Made by a program: the position numbers and the translations under genes | Notes under the pieces: model-generated | The model's input: the letters and a program-made list of their open reading frames with translations, nothing else | The model's database searches: none | Told to the model about the DNA's origin: nothing | In this document: one piece after another, positions 54,962 through 64,000 of the stretch | Layout: every line of letters begins with the position of its first letter | Numbering within the stretch: the first letter of the stretch is position 1 | DNA from: Lineus longissimus | Lineage: Eukaryota; Nemertea; Pilidiophora; Heteronemertea; Lineidae | Direction: 5' to 3' | Length of the DNA: 64,000 nucleotides | NCBI RefSeq assembly: GCF_910592395.1 | Contig: NC_088317.1 | Coordinates: 8,620,001-8,684,000, forward strand

Positions 54962-56060
54962 AGTAATGTATTGAAACCGAATTCCATCTTTTGTGTTTTG
55001 CAATGCCATTCCACTTCCATGCAGATTATTGTCTTCCGTGGTTCTCAGATCAAGCCACAACCCAAAATAGTTCTCATCACCGTAATACCTTTCAAGAGTT
55101 AAATTACAGTCGTGTGTTTTCCTAATATCTTCGGACATGAAATTGTTTTTTCGCTTCTTCCCACTGATCTCACAACATCATTCCTTCGGGGTATATTTTA
55201 TTAGCCACTCCCTCGATCGTAACTTTCAAATTTGAAATTCCTATGTTTTCGAATTTTTCACTTTCTCTGGTACCATCGTTATGTGAGGTTACAATTAGTA
55301 GTAAAATTCCTTTGATTGATCTCTTTGAAAAATTGATATTTTTATTAATTATTGTTTCGTTTGTCTCCACGTTTATTATCTTAAAATGATTTATCCAATC
55401 GTAAAATACCGAAAATCCAGAGTTGTAACTATTTGTAATTGCCCCACAACTCTTTCATCTGTAACAGTGTCATATTCCATACATATATTTTTCAATTGAT
55501 AATTGATATTCGCAGTTGTGGTTGTGAAAATTACATCCTCTTTTGGTGCCAAGGTCATGCTAAATATAACGTCTTCCTGAATGGGAAATTTGTAAAACGG
55601 AGCGTGGGTTGAGAGCAAATCAAAGTCAATTGAGATTTTGTACTTATTGTCAAAAACGTCTTTCAAAGTCTTGTCATTGCTGGTTTTCCCGATGATGTCA
55701 GCTAAAGCTACCCTGGATCTAAGCTGTCTGAGGTTACTGCTTTGGATTCCCTGAAATACTCGATTTCTCTATCCTCATTGGACAGCCACAAGTCTTTGTA
55801 GGTGGCATACAAATTATAGTTATCGATTTCAAGAAGGTTTTCTGTCCCCCACCTAACAGTCAGTTTTGAAATAAGATTTATCCCAAAATTATTTACCACA
55901 GAATTTTTGCTATTTCCTAAGATGATAACATCCGCCGACTAATAAACGCTACCAGGTACAAATAAGGTATTATCATTTAACTTTGGAATCCTCACATACA
56001 TAGTTTCCTTTGGTTGTGCACCGTCGGCAGTTTGAAAGTTGAACGTCACCATCACATTAT
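54962..56060 (-). pseudogene. Capsid-like structural protein, copy 2
   Basis: Frames at 55,899-55,708, 55,666-55,391, 55,370-55,170 and 55,138-54,962 follow one another and match the copy 1 gene: YATYKDLWLSNEDREI, SIDFDLLSTHAPFYKFPIQ, SIKGILLLIVTSHNDGTRES, YYGDENYFGLWLDLRTTEDN. Two parts are better kept here than in copy 1. The N terminus (about 56,060-55,930, sense VMVTFNFQTADGAQPKETMY then a P-x-L-N-D-N block and VPGSVY) is present, and the C terminus keeps LHGSGMALQNTKDGI. At least four frameshifts or stops break it. Family assignment as in copy 1. Confidence 0.6.
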
Positions 56061-56089
56061 CACTCACCATATAAGCAACATAGGGAGGC

Positions 56090-56767
56090 GCCGAAGGTAT
56101 TACTGAAGGGATTACTGGTGAATAATAATTGTAAACATAATTTACTGTGACTAGATTTTTTCCAACATTTCCGTTTTGGCCATTTTTCTCCTGCTCTAAA
56201 AAAGATTATTTTAAGGTTTCAACATCAATATTCTCTGTAGGGACATATTTTTGTTTTTTTCTAATGGCATTTTTCATAGAAATATATTTCTCCTTTTTAT
56301 TTATGATGAATGAGAATTCCTCGGTTGTGATGTTAGAATCGCTAATGGCTTTACTGACTAAATATTTAATGGTGTTGAGTTTTGAAATTGCCAACATTTC
56401 TATTTTCTCATGTTTTCCTATTTTTTTAGGTATGTTTTTTTTTCTCACAACTTAGGGCCGATGAGATGATGGCGCTTCCAATTGTCACTCCCCCTAACGC
56501 CAAACATATTGGTGCGGTTATTACACCTGCTAATGCGGACACACCAACTGATCCAGCTGCTACACTAGTTAAATTAAGAAAATTGCTAATTCCGGTAATT
56601 GCGTTGAATGCTTTTTTGTACTTTGAGAATATCCTAAACTCAATCTCCTCCTCCAAATACTTCTTGACTTCACAAATCTGCTGGAGTCTCAATTCTTGTG
56701 GTTTATCTGCATATTTTATGTATTCTGGTAAATAAGGATAAATTATATTTTCATTACTCTCACTCAT
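56090..56767 (-). pseudogene. Membrane/coiled-coil element protein, copy 2
   Basis: The first frame (56,767-56,426, 113 residues) starts MSESNENIIYPYLPEYIKYA, has a Glu-rich helix, then a long hydrophobic Gly/Ala hairpin (VSALAGVITAPICLALGGVT). A frameshift near 56,435 leads to the second frame (56,448-56,206): KHEKIEMLAISKLNTIKYLV, a regular amphipathic helix, and KNAIRKKQKYVPTENID. The tail NYVYNYYSPVIPSVIPSAPP then runs without a gene boundary into the capsid N terminus. The mix of a membrane hairpin and coiled coil suggests a virion membrane protein. Function not known to me. Confidence 0.5.
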
Positions 56768-57029
56768 TTATTTAAGATAATTTTAAAGATGTGAAATGCT
56801 AGAATCTCCTATGGGGCCCCCCTGAAGAGCCAACTCCGGTTGGAACTTCGTTCACTAGGTACTACAACTTTTGGGGAGTAGATATCTTAGTATTTATTTT
56901 TGCTGATGGGGGTTTCTGTTTCGGGGATGTTTGTTTTGGGAGATGAGTAGCCTGAGATTTATCGTCAGTATCTATTTGTGGTCCCCGTTGAACTTCTTCT
57001 AATAGTTTCTTCCATTTTTTGGACGTTTT

Positions 57030-57730
57030 GAATAACCCCAAATTCTACTCATTTAGTAAGAAGAGAAGTTTTAGTTGTACGTCTGCTCCATTGAAATCCA
57101 CAGGATGGTTGTGTTCGTCGGTTATCCAGATTCTAAATTTGTTACATTTTTCTTCACATGGTCTGTTTCTCAATCCCGTCAAATAATGTTTAAGTGTATC
57201 TCCGAAATCACACTCTTTCAATGGAATTCTTGCTAGCAAATCTGACTTACTTGAATTGTAAATTATGTCATTTTTATCGATTATATCGCAGTGAATGTGG
57301 AAGTATTCGAACGGTCTAAAATTAATTGGCTTGTCGCCCCATAAGTACTCGTCGGGTTTTCCTACCGACTCAATAAATTCCCCTTGCGAACATTAAACCC
57401 CAAATGATCTTTCACTTTCTCCGTAATGATTAGACATTACTGCAGTTGATATTTTTTTCTACAACTGATCCCAAGTTTACCGATTGTTTCTTGGAGTTTT
57501 AAGTGTAACGCATTTTTGGTATGCTCATCTAGTTCCATTTGATCTCTGAAACCCTCAATGAAAGATTTTATTGTGTCGAGTCCATCTGGAAGCATAACGT
57601 AGTGACTGCCTGTGCCCTTTTTGATTATGAAGGCGTCGTTTCCTAGTTTTCTAGATATGTCGTAAAAGTGCAGGGAAGTCTGGCGAAGATAATTCTCATA
57701 CCACCAACATTAGACAGCATCTCATAAAAA
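57030..57730 (-). pseudogene. Fibre-like structural protein, copy 2
   Basis: The C-terminal frame (57,239-57,045) reads MLARIPLKECDFGDTLKHYL and KFRIWITDEHNHPVDFNG, matching 8,238-8,440 of copy 1. Upstream sense (57,330-57,240) keeps FRPFEYFHIHCDIIDKND, and 57,730-57,500 the N-terminal part, with frame changes. It lacks the local duplication seen in copy 1, and so shows the ancestral arrangement. Confidence 0.5.
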
Positions 57731-58052
57731 TATGAATTGTAAGGTTGTTACCATTTTGACCACTTAACCACTTTGACTCAATCATAAATATTTTTTCACG
57801 CATTCATTTAAGTTAGTTTTAAGTTTTTTAAGTTTCGGGATAATAATTATTTAATTTTTAAGATTTTAATTTTTAAGATTTTAATTTTTAAGATTTTAAT
57901 TTTTTTTGTGGAATTTTTTGGATTTTTTGGATTTTAGGTTTTTTAGCCAAAACAACTGCAACGAAGTGTCCTATAACCACGCGCATAATACTAACAACCA
58001 AGGTGCCACTACGATATAAGAGTGTCCTCAGCGTCGCGTTACATAATAGTCT

Positions 58053-60620
58053 TTAGGTTAAGTCCTCGTTGCTCGCTTCCACCATGCATAGCTTATGAAT
58101 GGGTCGCACTAATGTGGATGTCTTAGTCTTCACCTCCGCAACTCTAACTTGACCGTCGTCTCCGGTGAATGTTCGAGACACCCTGGCCAATGGCCACTGA
58201 CCCCTGGGGGTGTCATCATCAGCGATCATAACGAGATCTCCTTCCGACACGTTCCTCATTTCCTGGTGCCATTTCGATCGCTCCTGTGATGCGGGCAAGT
58301 ACTCCTTTAGCCAGCGCTTCCAGAAGTGCTGGGCAAGCAGTTGACAGTGCTTCCAGCGCTTCCGATGATATGCGTCTTCCTTAACAAAGAGGCCTGGCGG
58401 TAGCGATGTGCACGGCTTTTGCAGCAAGAAATGACTTGGTGTCAGAACTTCATCATCTTTCGGGTCGTCGCTCACTTTACACAGAGGTCGACTATTAAGG
58501 ACTCGTTCAACCTCAACAAAGGTTGTTGCGAGGACTTCATCGCTCACCAATGCCTGTCCGAGTAAAGCCTTCAAGGCGAGCTTAACCGACTTGACAAGCC
58601 GCTCCCAGACTCCAGACATGTGGGATGCTGCTGGCGGTTGGAAATGACAGTTTATTCTTCTCTGAGCAAGCTCATCATCAACGTTCTGTGCATTCCAATG
58701 CTGCAGGGCTTCTCTCAGTTCCCTTTCACCACCCGTGAAATTGGTCCCGTTGTCAGACCAGATGTCCTTGGGATCCCCACGTCTTCCGAGAAATATTCTC
58801 AAGGCGTTGATGAAAGAACTCGCATCGAGTGACTCGACACCTTCAAGGTGGACTGCTCTTACATTAAGACAAGTAAAAATCGCTCCCCATCGTTTCAGCT
58901 CTGAGTGACCTCGCTTGACAATCAGGGGTCCAAAGTAATCTAGCCCAGTACGGGAGAAAGGCGGTTCGTAAGCAACCAATCTCATTGCCGGGAGGTCCGC
59001 CATCTTCTGGGTCAGTCTGCTCGCCAAGCGTCGTCTACAGCCAATGCAAGAACGTATTATCTTCTTGACAGAGATTCTAGCTCGATGTATCCAAAACTTC
59101 TCCCTCAATGCTGCAAGTACATGCTCCTGTCCGGCATGTGCCGTTGTCTGATGATAATGATGAATCAACACCGACGATAGGTGAGTGCCTCCGGGAATGA
59201 TCATCGGATATCTAGTATCGAATGAGGTAGGGGCTCTTGACAGTCGCCCACCAACACGTAGAACTTCGTCCACGAGAACTGGATTCAGCAAACGCAGCTG
59301 GCTTGATTGCTTGACTTTTCCATTACTCTTGAGGTCAGCAATTTCTTCTGCATAGAAGCCTCTCTGAGTATACATGACAATTGACTTAGCTGCTCTATCC
59401 ATGTCAAGCTTTGGCCTGTCCTCTTTCCTGATCATATCAGCAAACTTAAGCAGAAGAGCAACTCTTCTCTGTAGGTCTATCCAACTGGAGCATCTTGCAA
59501 TCATGTTATCCAAAGAGGCAGAAGATGTTAGCAACAATCAAACAACCTTCTCCTCGCGAACTTCAGGATCGTTTCTCTCCAGGGGCTTCACTTCTGCTGC
59601 TGGCCAATTCCCGTCGGGCTGACTCAGAAATTTAGGCCCTTGAAACCATCTCGGATTCTTTAAGAAGGCTTCAACTGTCTGTCCTCTGGATATGTCATCC
59701 GCAGGATTGTCCTTTCCAGGAACATGTCTCCATTGTGTCGGGCTAGTGGTGTCCCTTATCTCGGTCACCCTGTTTGCTACATATGTCTTGAACCGCCGGC
59801 ATTCATTATATATGTACTGCAGGGTAATCCTCGAGTCTGTCCAGAAAACAGCACGTGACTCTTCCAACTCCATTTCCTTTCTGATGAGACAGTCTACTCT
59901 AGCCGCTACAACAGCTGCTTGAAGCTCTAAGCGTGGGACTGTCACAAACACAGAGGAAGCTTTCCTGCCCTTCGCCATGACCATTGAACAGTTGATGTTT
60001 CCTGATGCTGAGACCTGACGTAGATAGCTGACGGTCCCATAACCAACTTCTGATGCGTCGGCAAAATGATGGAGTTCAATGTAAACCGATTCAGGTTCAC
60101 TAAAGTAACACCTAGGAATAGACAACTGGCCCAGTTTCTTCAGACTTTCTTTCCATCGAAGCCAAGAATGGAGAATCACTTCGGGTAAAGGCTCGTCCCA
60201 GCTCAGATTCAACTTTGTAGTCATCTGTAGGATCCTCTTGGCAGGAAGAGTGACTGGTCCTACCAGGACAAGTGGGTCATATAAGGAATTGACCGCAGCA
60301 AGACATCCTCGCCGAGTGTTTGGCTTATCCATCTCACCAACTTTCACACTCAATGTGTCTGAGGCTACATTCCATGACACTCCCAGGGCCCTTTCTAATG
60401 GTGGACTACCTATGATGAGGTCTTTGCATCCTATGGCTCTATTCTCCTCAGGAATAGCAGACAAAACGTCCAAGGAGTTTGAAATGAATTTCGTCAATCT
60501 TAGGCCTCCCTGACCTAACATCTCGATCAACCGCAGAGCCAGACGTATAGCAGGCGCCGTATAATCAACATACTTTAGCAGATCATCTACATATAAGTTT
60601 TTGTTGCATCCACAGTACAT
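58053..60620 (-). pseudogene. pol: BEL/Pao pol: RT end, RNase H and integrase, one internal stop
   Basis: The frame 60,620-59,538 (360 residues) opens with [12 protein letters not shown], whose YVDD (residues 9-12) is the RT catalytic box, and continues through the RT thumb (SWNVASDTLSVK, LVGPVTLPAKRILQ) into RNase H (HHFADASEVGYGTV, FWTDSRITLQYI, PADDISRG). A single TGA at 59,535-59,537 separates it from the integrase frame (494 residues): an H2C2 zinc site (HHYHQTTAHAG ... CIGC), then catalytic D200 (TGLDYFGP), D262 (WSDNGTNFTG) and E312 (SGVWERLVKS), followed by LNSRPL and TPSHFLL. One stop apart, about 850 codons are open, so this is young. Confidence 0.9.
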
Positions 60621-61195
60621 TTGTCGAAATCCTCGGCGTTGTCATTTGCACATCTTCGAAGACCATATGTGCATGAACTGGGACTATCTGTTGCCCCAAA
60701 TATGTGTCGGGTCATGCAGAACGTCTGCGGAGTAGCGTCAGCTTCATCTGACCCCCACAGGAATCTTAGTGCTTGACAATCCTCTTTTTGCACTTTGAAC
60801 TGCATGAACATTGCTTCAACATCTGCAGTAACAGCAATCTTTCCTAGACGGAAATGCGTCAGGACCCCGACTAGGCTGTTGGTTAAGTCTGGTCCCTGCA
60901 GGAGCTCTTGATTCAGAGAAGTCTCACCATAACGTGCAGCGGCGTCAAACTCTAACCCTTCCAGGCTTATTAGGGTTCTGCACACCATGGTGCGGGAGGT
61001 ACCAAGTCTTGCTTGTGGTCACTGCTGCTTCCTCGTCAGAAAATTGCACAGCATAGCCCTTGGTAATGTAGTCATCTATCGCCTTGCGATACATTGCAGC
61101 ATACTCTGAGTCCTTGGCGAACCTTTTCTGCAGTGCTCTTAGCCTTTTCTCGGCTGATGCCTTGTTGTTAGGAAGACATGGGTTTTCCTCGCGCT
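60587..61195 (-). pseudogene. BEL/Pao reverse transcriptase fingers and palm, frameshifted
   Basis: The frame 60,988-60,587 has [31 protein letters not shown]-type strand ([22 protein letters not shown] motif A with D), [20 protein letters not shown] and [16 protein letters not shown] (motif B). Upstream sense to 61,195 (AEKRLRALQKRFAKDSEYAA, then an intact-looking YITKGYAVQFSDEEA) lies in another frame. Frameshifts at about 60,990 and 60,610 separate it from its neighbours. Confidence 0.85.
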
Positions 61196-62150
61196 ACAGC
61201 AGCCCAATCTGGTAATTCCCATCAACGAATGCAGTTTTGGACTCCAGGATCTGCATAGCCCTCTTGTCTTCTACCGACATCCTTTTTATGCCGTCACAAG
61301 CAAAACCATGCCTCTCCTCCTCCCAGAGCTTCTTCACTTCAAGCTCTAATGACTCGCTGGCCAACTCACTCGTCTGATCACCATTACCCCCAAGCACATC
61401 AGTACTCACCACGAGTAGATTGCAGCTGGGCACAGGCTGATCTCCAGTCTTGCAAGTCGGTCCAGCAACACACCATGATAGGGGGGTCTTCACAGCATAA
61501 GGTTGGGTGTCTGGGCACTCTCCATAACGGCTTTCAGTCACAGCATGTGCCCGTGGTACGTCCTCACCAATCAATATGGAAACAGTCTTTACATCCACTT
61601 CAGTTGAAAGATCAAGACCTTGTAGATGTTTCCATCCTGACAAGTCTACGACGTCAGGCCTGTACCTTTTATCTATATGTGGCTCGTCCACTACGTGAGC
61701 TCTGCTCACTGGTATCAGAGGTTCTTCCTCGCTAGTTGGACTGAGGAAGCACTCGGCTATTTTGACCTCCTTACTTTGACCCTTTGCTAAGACTGTGTTG
61801 ACACTTAGGACCTCGGGCAAACCAGTAATACCGAGCCTACTTGCAATGGACTTGGCTATCATTGTAACTGTCGAACCCGAGTCTAGCATAGCAAACGTTG
61901 TCAGACTCTGTTTGTCCTTGGAGTAGAGCCGCACAGGTATAACCTTCAGCAAAACAGACTGGGTTGGCTTGGAAGTACTAACCAATGATCCAATATGAAC
62001 TTCTTGTTCCTGGTGTAGTAATGGATGGTGGAGTCTGTCACATCTTGGCTCTGTACAAGGTTTTTTCCACTTGCAGTCCTTTACGTAATGCTTCCAAAGA
62101 CAGCAAAAACATAATCCTGCCTTGCGGACGAAGTGTTTCCTAAACTCCAC
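61194..62150 (-). pseudogene. BEL/Pao zinc knuckle and aspartic protease
   Basis: A 318-residue frame has a zinc knuckle-like start (LCFCCLWKHYVKDCKWKKPC with a second CDRLHH pair), then the protease: FAMLDSGSTVTMIAKSIASR (catalytic D-S-G) near residues 87-106. SILIGEDVPRAHAV and TPLSWCVAGP follow, conserved landmarks of Pao pol N termini. It ends at TAG (61,194-61,196), where other Pao elements have a Trp (sense YQIGLL then REENPCLPNN), so the stop is a likely point mutation. Confidence 0.87.
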
Positions 62151-62860
62151 CGACTTAGACTTAAACTGAGCAAAATTCGAGACAAGGTGGTCCTGATCAC
62201 AGAACTGGCACCTTCTCGGCTCCTTATTGTGAGACTTCGTATCTCTCGTGCTTTTGGCTTTAGCCTCGCTATTACCACCACTGTTCTGGCCTCATCTTTA
62301 GCAGCATTTTTTCTGGGCCTTGACACCCTAGTAAACTTGGCACCATTTCTTTGCACACTGTGTCCTGTGCTCGACTCCTGCTGTCCACTTTTAGCAACTC
62401 CCTGATCAGACATAGGTTGCGTTTACATTGTTGTGCATGTGGATTTCTTCTCAGGAGCCCGAGTGTGACTGGTCTTGGTAATCTCAAACCCTTTTCCATG
62501 ACCTTTGCTCCCCCCAGTGACAGCATTCTGATTGTTTCTGCCACTGGCGGCCACAGCATACCCAGCATGATTGGCGGTCTTCGCCAGGGACAACACCAGA
62601 CGTACAAGATGCTTTAACGTCGGTTGGATATTTGCAGCTTCAAGGTCCACAACCTTTTTAACCCATTTTCCTTGCACATGGGCTAGCAGTCTGCTAAAGA
62701 TTGCCTGAAGCGACGTTTGGGTGTTGGCTTCGGCAAGGAGGTGCTGATCGTCCAGGGTCTGCAGTGTAGCTTCCAACTGATCAGCAAACTCAAGCAGGTT
62801 TTTTCTGCTCGAGCCTGAATTCTGGGTCCTGCTGTTAGTCTGTCAACAGATGCCCCACTC
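62081..62860 (-). pseudogene. gag: BEL/Pao gag remnant
   Basis: Frames 62,776-62,423 and 62,413-62,081 (and sense up to 62,860) form the end of gag: FADQLEATLQTLDDQHLLAE, SRLLAHVQGKWVKKVVDLEA, then a basic linker. A stop near 62,423 and a frame change near 62,200 break it. The N-terminal half is missing because a LINE begins at 62,866. Confidence 0.65.
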
Positions 62861-62865
62861 CCCAA

Positions 62866-64000
62866 GTTTCAATCAGCTTACCGTCAGAACTTCTCTACAG
62901 AGACTGCATTGGTAAAGGTCCAGAGTGATATCTTAATGAAAATGGACAAACAAGAAGTGTGCCTGTTAGTCCTACTAGACTTAAGTGCGGCATTTGACAC
63001 TGTCAATGTGACAAATCTTCTAAGCATAATGACAGAGGATTTCGGTATCTCTGGACCAGTTCTAAAGTGGTTGGAGTCCTACCTTGTAGGAAGAGGCCAA
63101 CAAATTGTCCTGGGTGACTGCCATTCAAAGCGCTTCAATCTGAACTGTGGTGTCCCGCAGGGAAGCTGTCTGGGCCCAGTCCTTTTTCTGTTTTACCTGT
63201 CCCGTCTGTACCATCTGTTGGCTCTACATGCCCCTGGATTTCATGGTTACTCTGACGATAACCAGCTGTACATGTCATTCAGACCAGTCACAGTCGAAAA
63301 TGTGCAGGGGGCTGTGGAGACAGTGGTTCGGTGCATACACGATGCGCGCGCATGGTTTATTGACAACCATTTCTGCATAAATGACACTAAGACAGAATGC
63401 ATGTTGATTGGCTCCAGGCAGCAGCTTGGGAAGGTGAGCATTGACAGAGTCAGGGTGGGGAACTCGACAGTTAGCACCAGTACGTCAGTCAGAAATCTGG
63501 GTGTCTTTTTTGACGAACACATGTCGATGAAAACTCATGTCAGTAAAGTCTGCTCTAGAGCTTTCTTTGGCATCTAAAAGATTCGTCAGATTCGCGGGTT
63601 TCTGACTGTCGGCACCACCAAAACCCTGGTGCATGCGTTTGTTACATCTCACTTGGACTACTGCAATGCTCTCCTCTACGGCATCACGGAACAGCAGTAT
63701 GGTAGGTTGCAGCGTGTTTTGAATGCTGCAGCCAGGGTTACATGCTTGATCCCCAGGTTTGACCGTATCAGTCCGGTTCTGATGCGGCTCCATTGGCTGC
63801 CTGTCAAGGCAAGGGTTGAGTTTAAGATACTCTTGCTCACCTACAAGGCAGCCCATGGAGCGGCACCGACTTACCTGACTGATATGGTACAACGCCGACG
63901 TGGGTCAGCCTATTCCCTCAGGGCTGATGCCGCTTTCCTTCTACAGGAGCCACGCACCAAGTGCATACGTTTTGGTGACAGATCATTCTACAAGGCGGCG
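62866..64000 (+). pseudogene. L2/CR1-like LINE reverse transcriptase, runs off the window
   Basis: The frame 62,909-63,576 plus upstream sense (FQSAYRQNFSTETALVKVQ) starts at a typical RT position. Landmarks: LVLLDLSAAFDTVN (motif A), NCGVPQGSCLGPVLFLFYLS (motif B), then YSDDNQLY where the usual box is YADD, so the alanine is replaced by serine but both catalytic aspartates remain. VRNLGVFFDEHMS and DYCNALLYGI follow. An in-frame TAA at 63,574-63,576 is followed by open sense to 64,000 (FKILLLTYKAAHGAAPTYLT). A 5'-truncated insertion next to gag. Confidence 0.82.

Larger units (their letters stand above)
54955..57950 (-). mobile_element. Polinton-like element, copy 2 (partial)
   Basis: Collinear by motif with copy 1 at 4,560-5,570 and 6,914-9,480, in the same orientation, and roughly 90 percent identical by eye in the best stretches. 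It lacks the ATPase, the small hydrophobic gene, the FYQN-type structural gene and the polymerase. The left side is fused to a LINE tail, and the right side ends in AT-rich repeats (TTTTTAAGATTTTAA units, 57,850-57,900) beside the BEL element. All genes are broken. Confidence 0.78.
58053..62860 (-). mobile_element. BEL/Pao LTR retrotransposon, nearly full coding region, no LTR seen
   Basis: On the minus strand: gag C part (62,860-62,400), zinc knuckle plus protease (62,150-61,194), RT (about 61,195-60,500), RNase H region, then integrase (59,537-58,053). Domain order gag, zinc, PR, RT, RNase H, IN and the long integrase D-E spacing fit BEL/Pao. Breaks: stop at about 61,194, frameshifts near 60,990 and 60,610, stop at 59,535-59,537. 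The 5' part of gag is cut by the LINE at 62,866. I find no LTR between 57,950 and 58,050. Confidence 0.88.

Noticed and set aside
54622-55020. 132-codon minus-strand frame as a single protein
   Set aside because: It spans the junction of a LINE tail and the Polinton-like element; the N-terminal part is out of frame with the capsid sense.
57955-58050. LTR of the BEL/Pao element
   Set aside because: No TG...CA unit or repeat of this sequence could be found near 62.8 kb, where the element is truncated.

Overview
The window looks like intergenic and intronic DNA from a marine invertebrate animal genome. The evidence is GT-AG splice sites joining phase-consistent coding exons, a multi-domain C-type lectin gene, tRNA-derived SINE-type sequence, several LINE families, Ty3/gypsy and BEL/Pao retrotransposons, and two copies of a Polinton/adintovirus-type DNA element. 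No bacterial gene organisation is present. The species cannot be named from sequence alone. The invertebrate-deuterostome or lophotrochozoan flavour of the repeats is an impression only.

Layout. 1-167 is the end of an unidentified coding exon. About 2,400-14,690 is a decayed Polinton-like (virus-derived) element. Its minus-strand block encodes fibre-like, membrane, capsid and packaging-ATPase genes, and its plus-strand part encodes a second fibre-like gene and a protein-primed-type DNA polymerase B truncated before its polymerase core. A LINE tail (about 9,552-10,521) sits inside it. About 14,820-27,000 is repeat-rich: a gypsy RNase H scrap, a 0.9-kb tandem repeat, a short TIR transposon family in two partial copies, a SINE, an L2/CR1-like LINE and a 290-bp tandem repeat. 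28,413-32,065 is a young gypsy insertion with near-identical LTRs and a perfect target duplication. It interrupts a reading frame of unknown function. About 32,536-38,310 is an APE-type LINE on the minus strand. A decayed gypsy pol follows, split by a 145-bp satellite (about 39,170-40,790). About 42,200-43,885 is a second, internally deleted and inverted LINE copy.

The only convincing host gene is a plus-strand C-type lectin-domain (CTLD) gene with exons at 26,863-27,018, 44,393-44,644, 47,560-47,718, 49,278-49,345, 50,187-50,343 and 51,479-51,634. All splice phases agree. CTLD 1 carries a QPD (galactose-type) motif, CTLD 2 carries EPN plus WND (mannose-type), and CTLD 3 continues beyond what I can see. 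CTLD 1 is split by an intron of about 17.4 kb that holds the gypsy element, both LINE copies and the satellite. A pogo/Tc1-like transposon (about 45,235-46,879) sits in the next intron.

From 54,500 the window is again mobile DNA: a LINE tail fused to the second Polinton-like copy (about 54,955-57,950, same orientation as the first but with a different gene order), a nearly full-length BEL/Pao pol and partial gag on the minus strand (58,053-62,860), and an L2/CR1-like LINE on the plus strand that butts against the truncated gag and runs off the end. The mobile elements are mostly broken by stops, frameshifts and deletions. The CTLD exons look intact.
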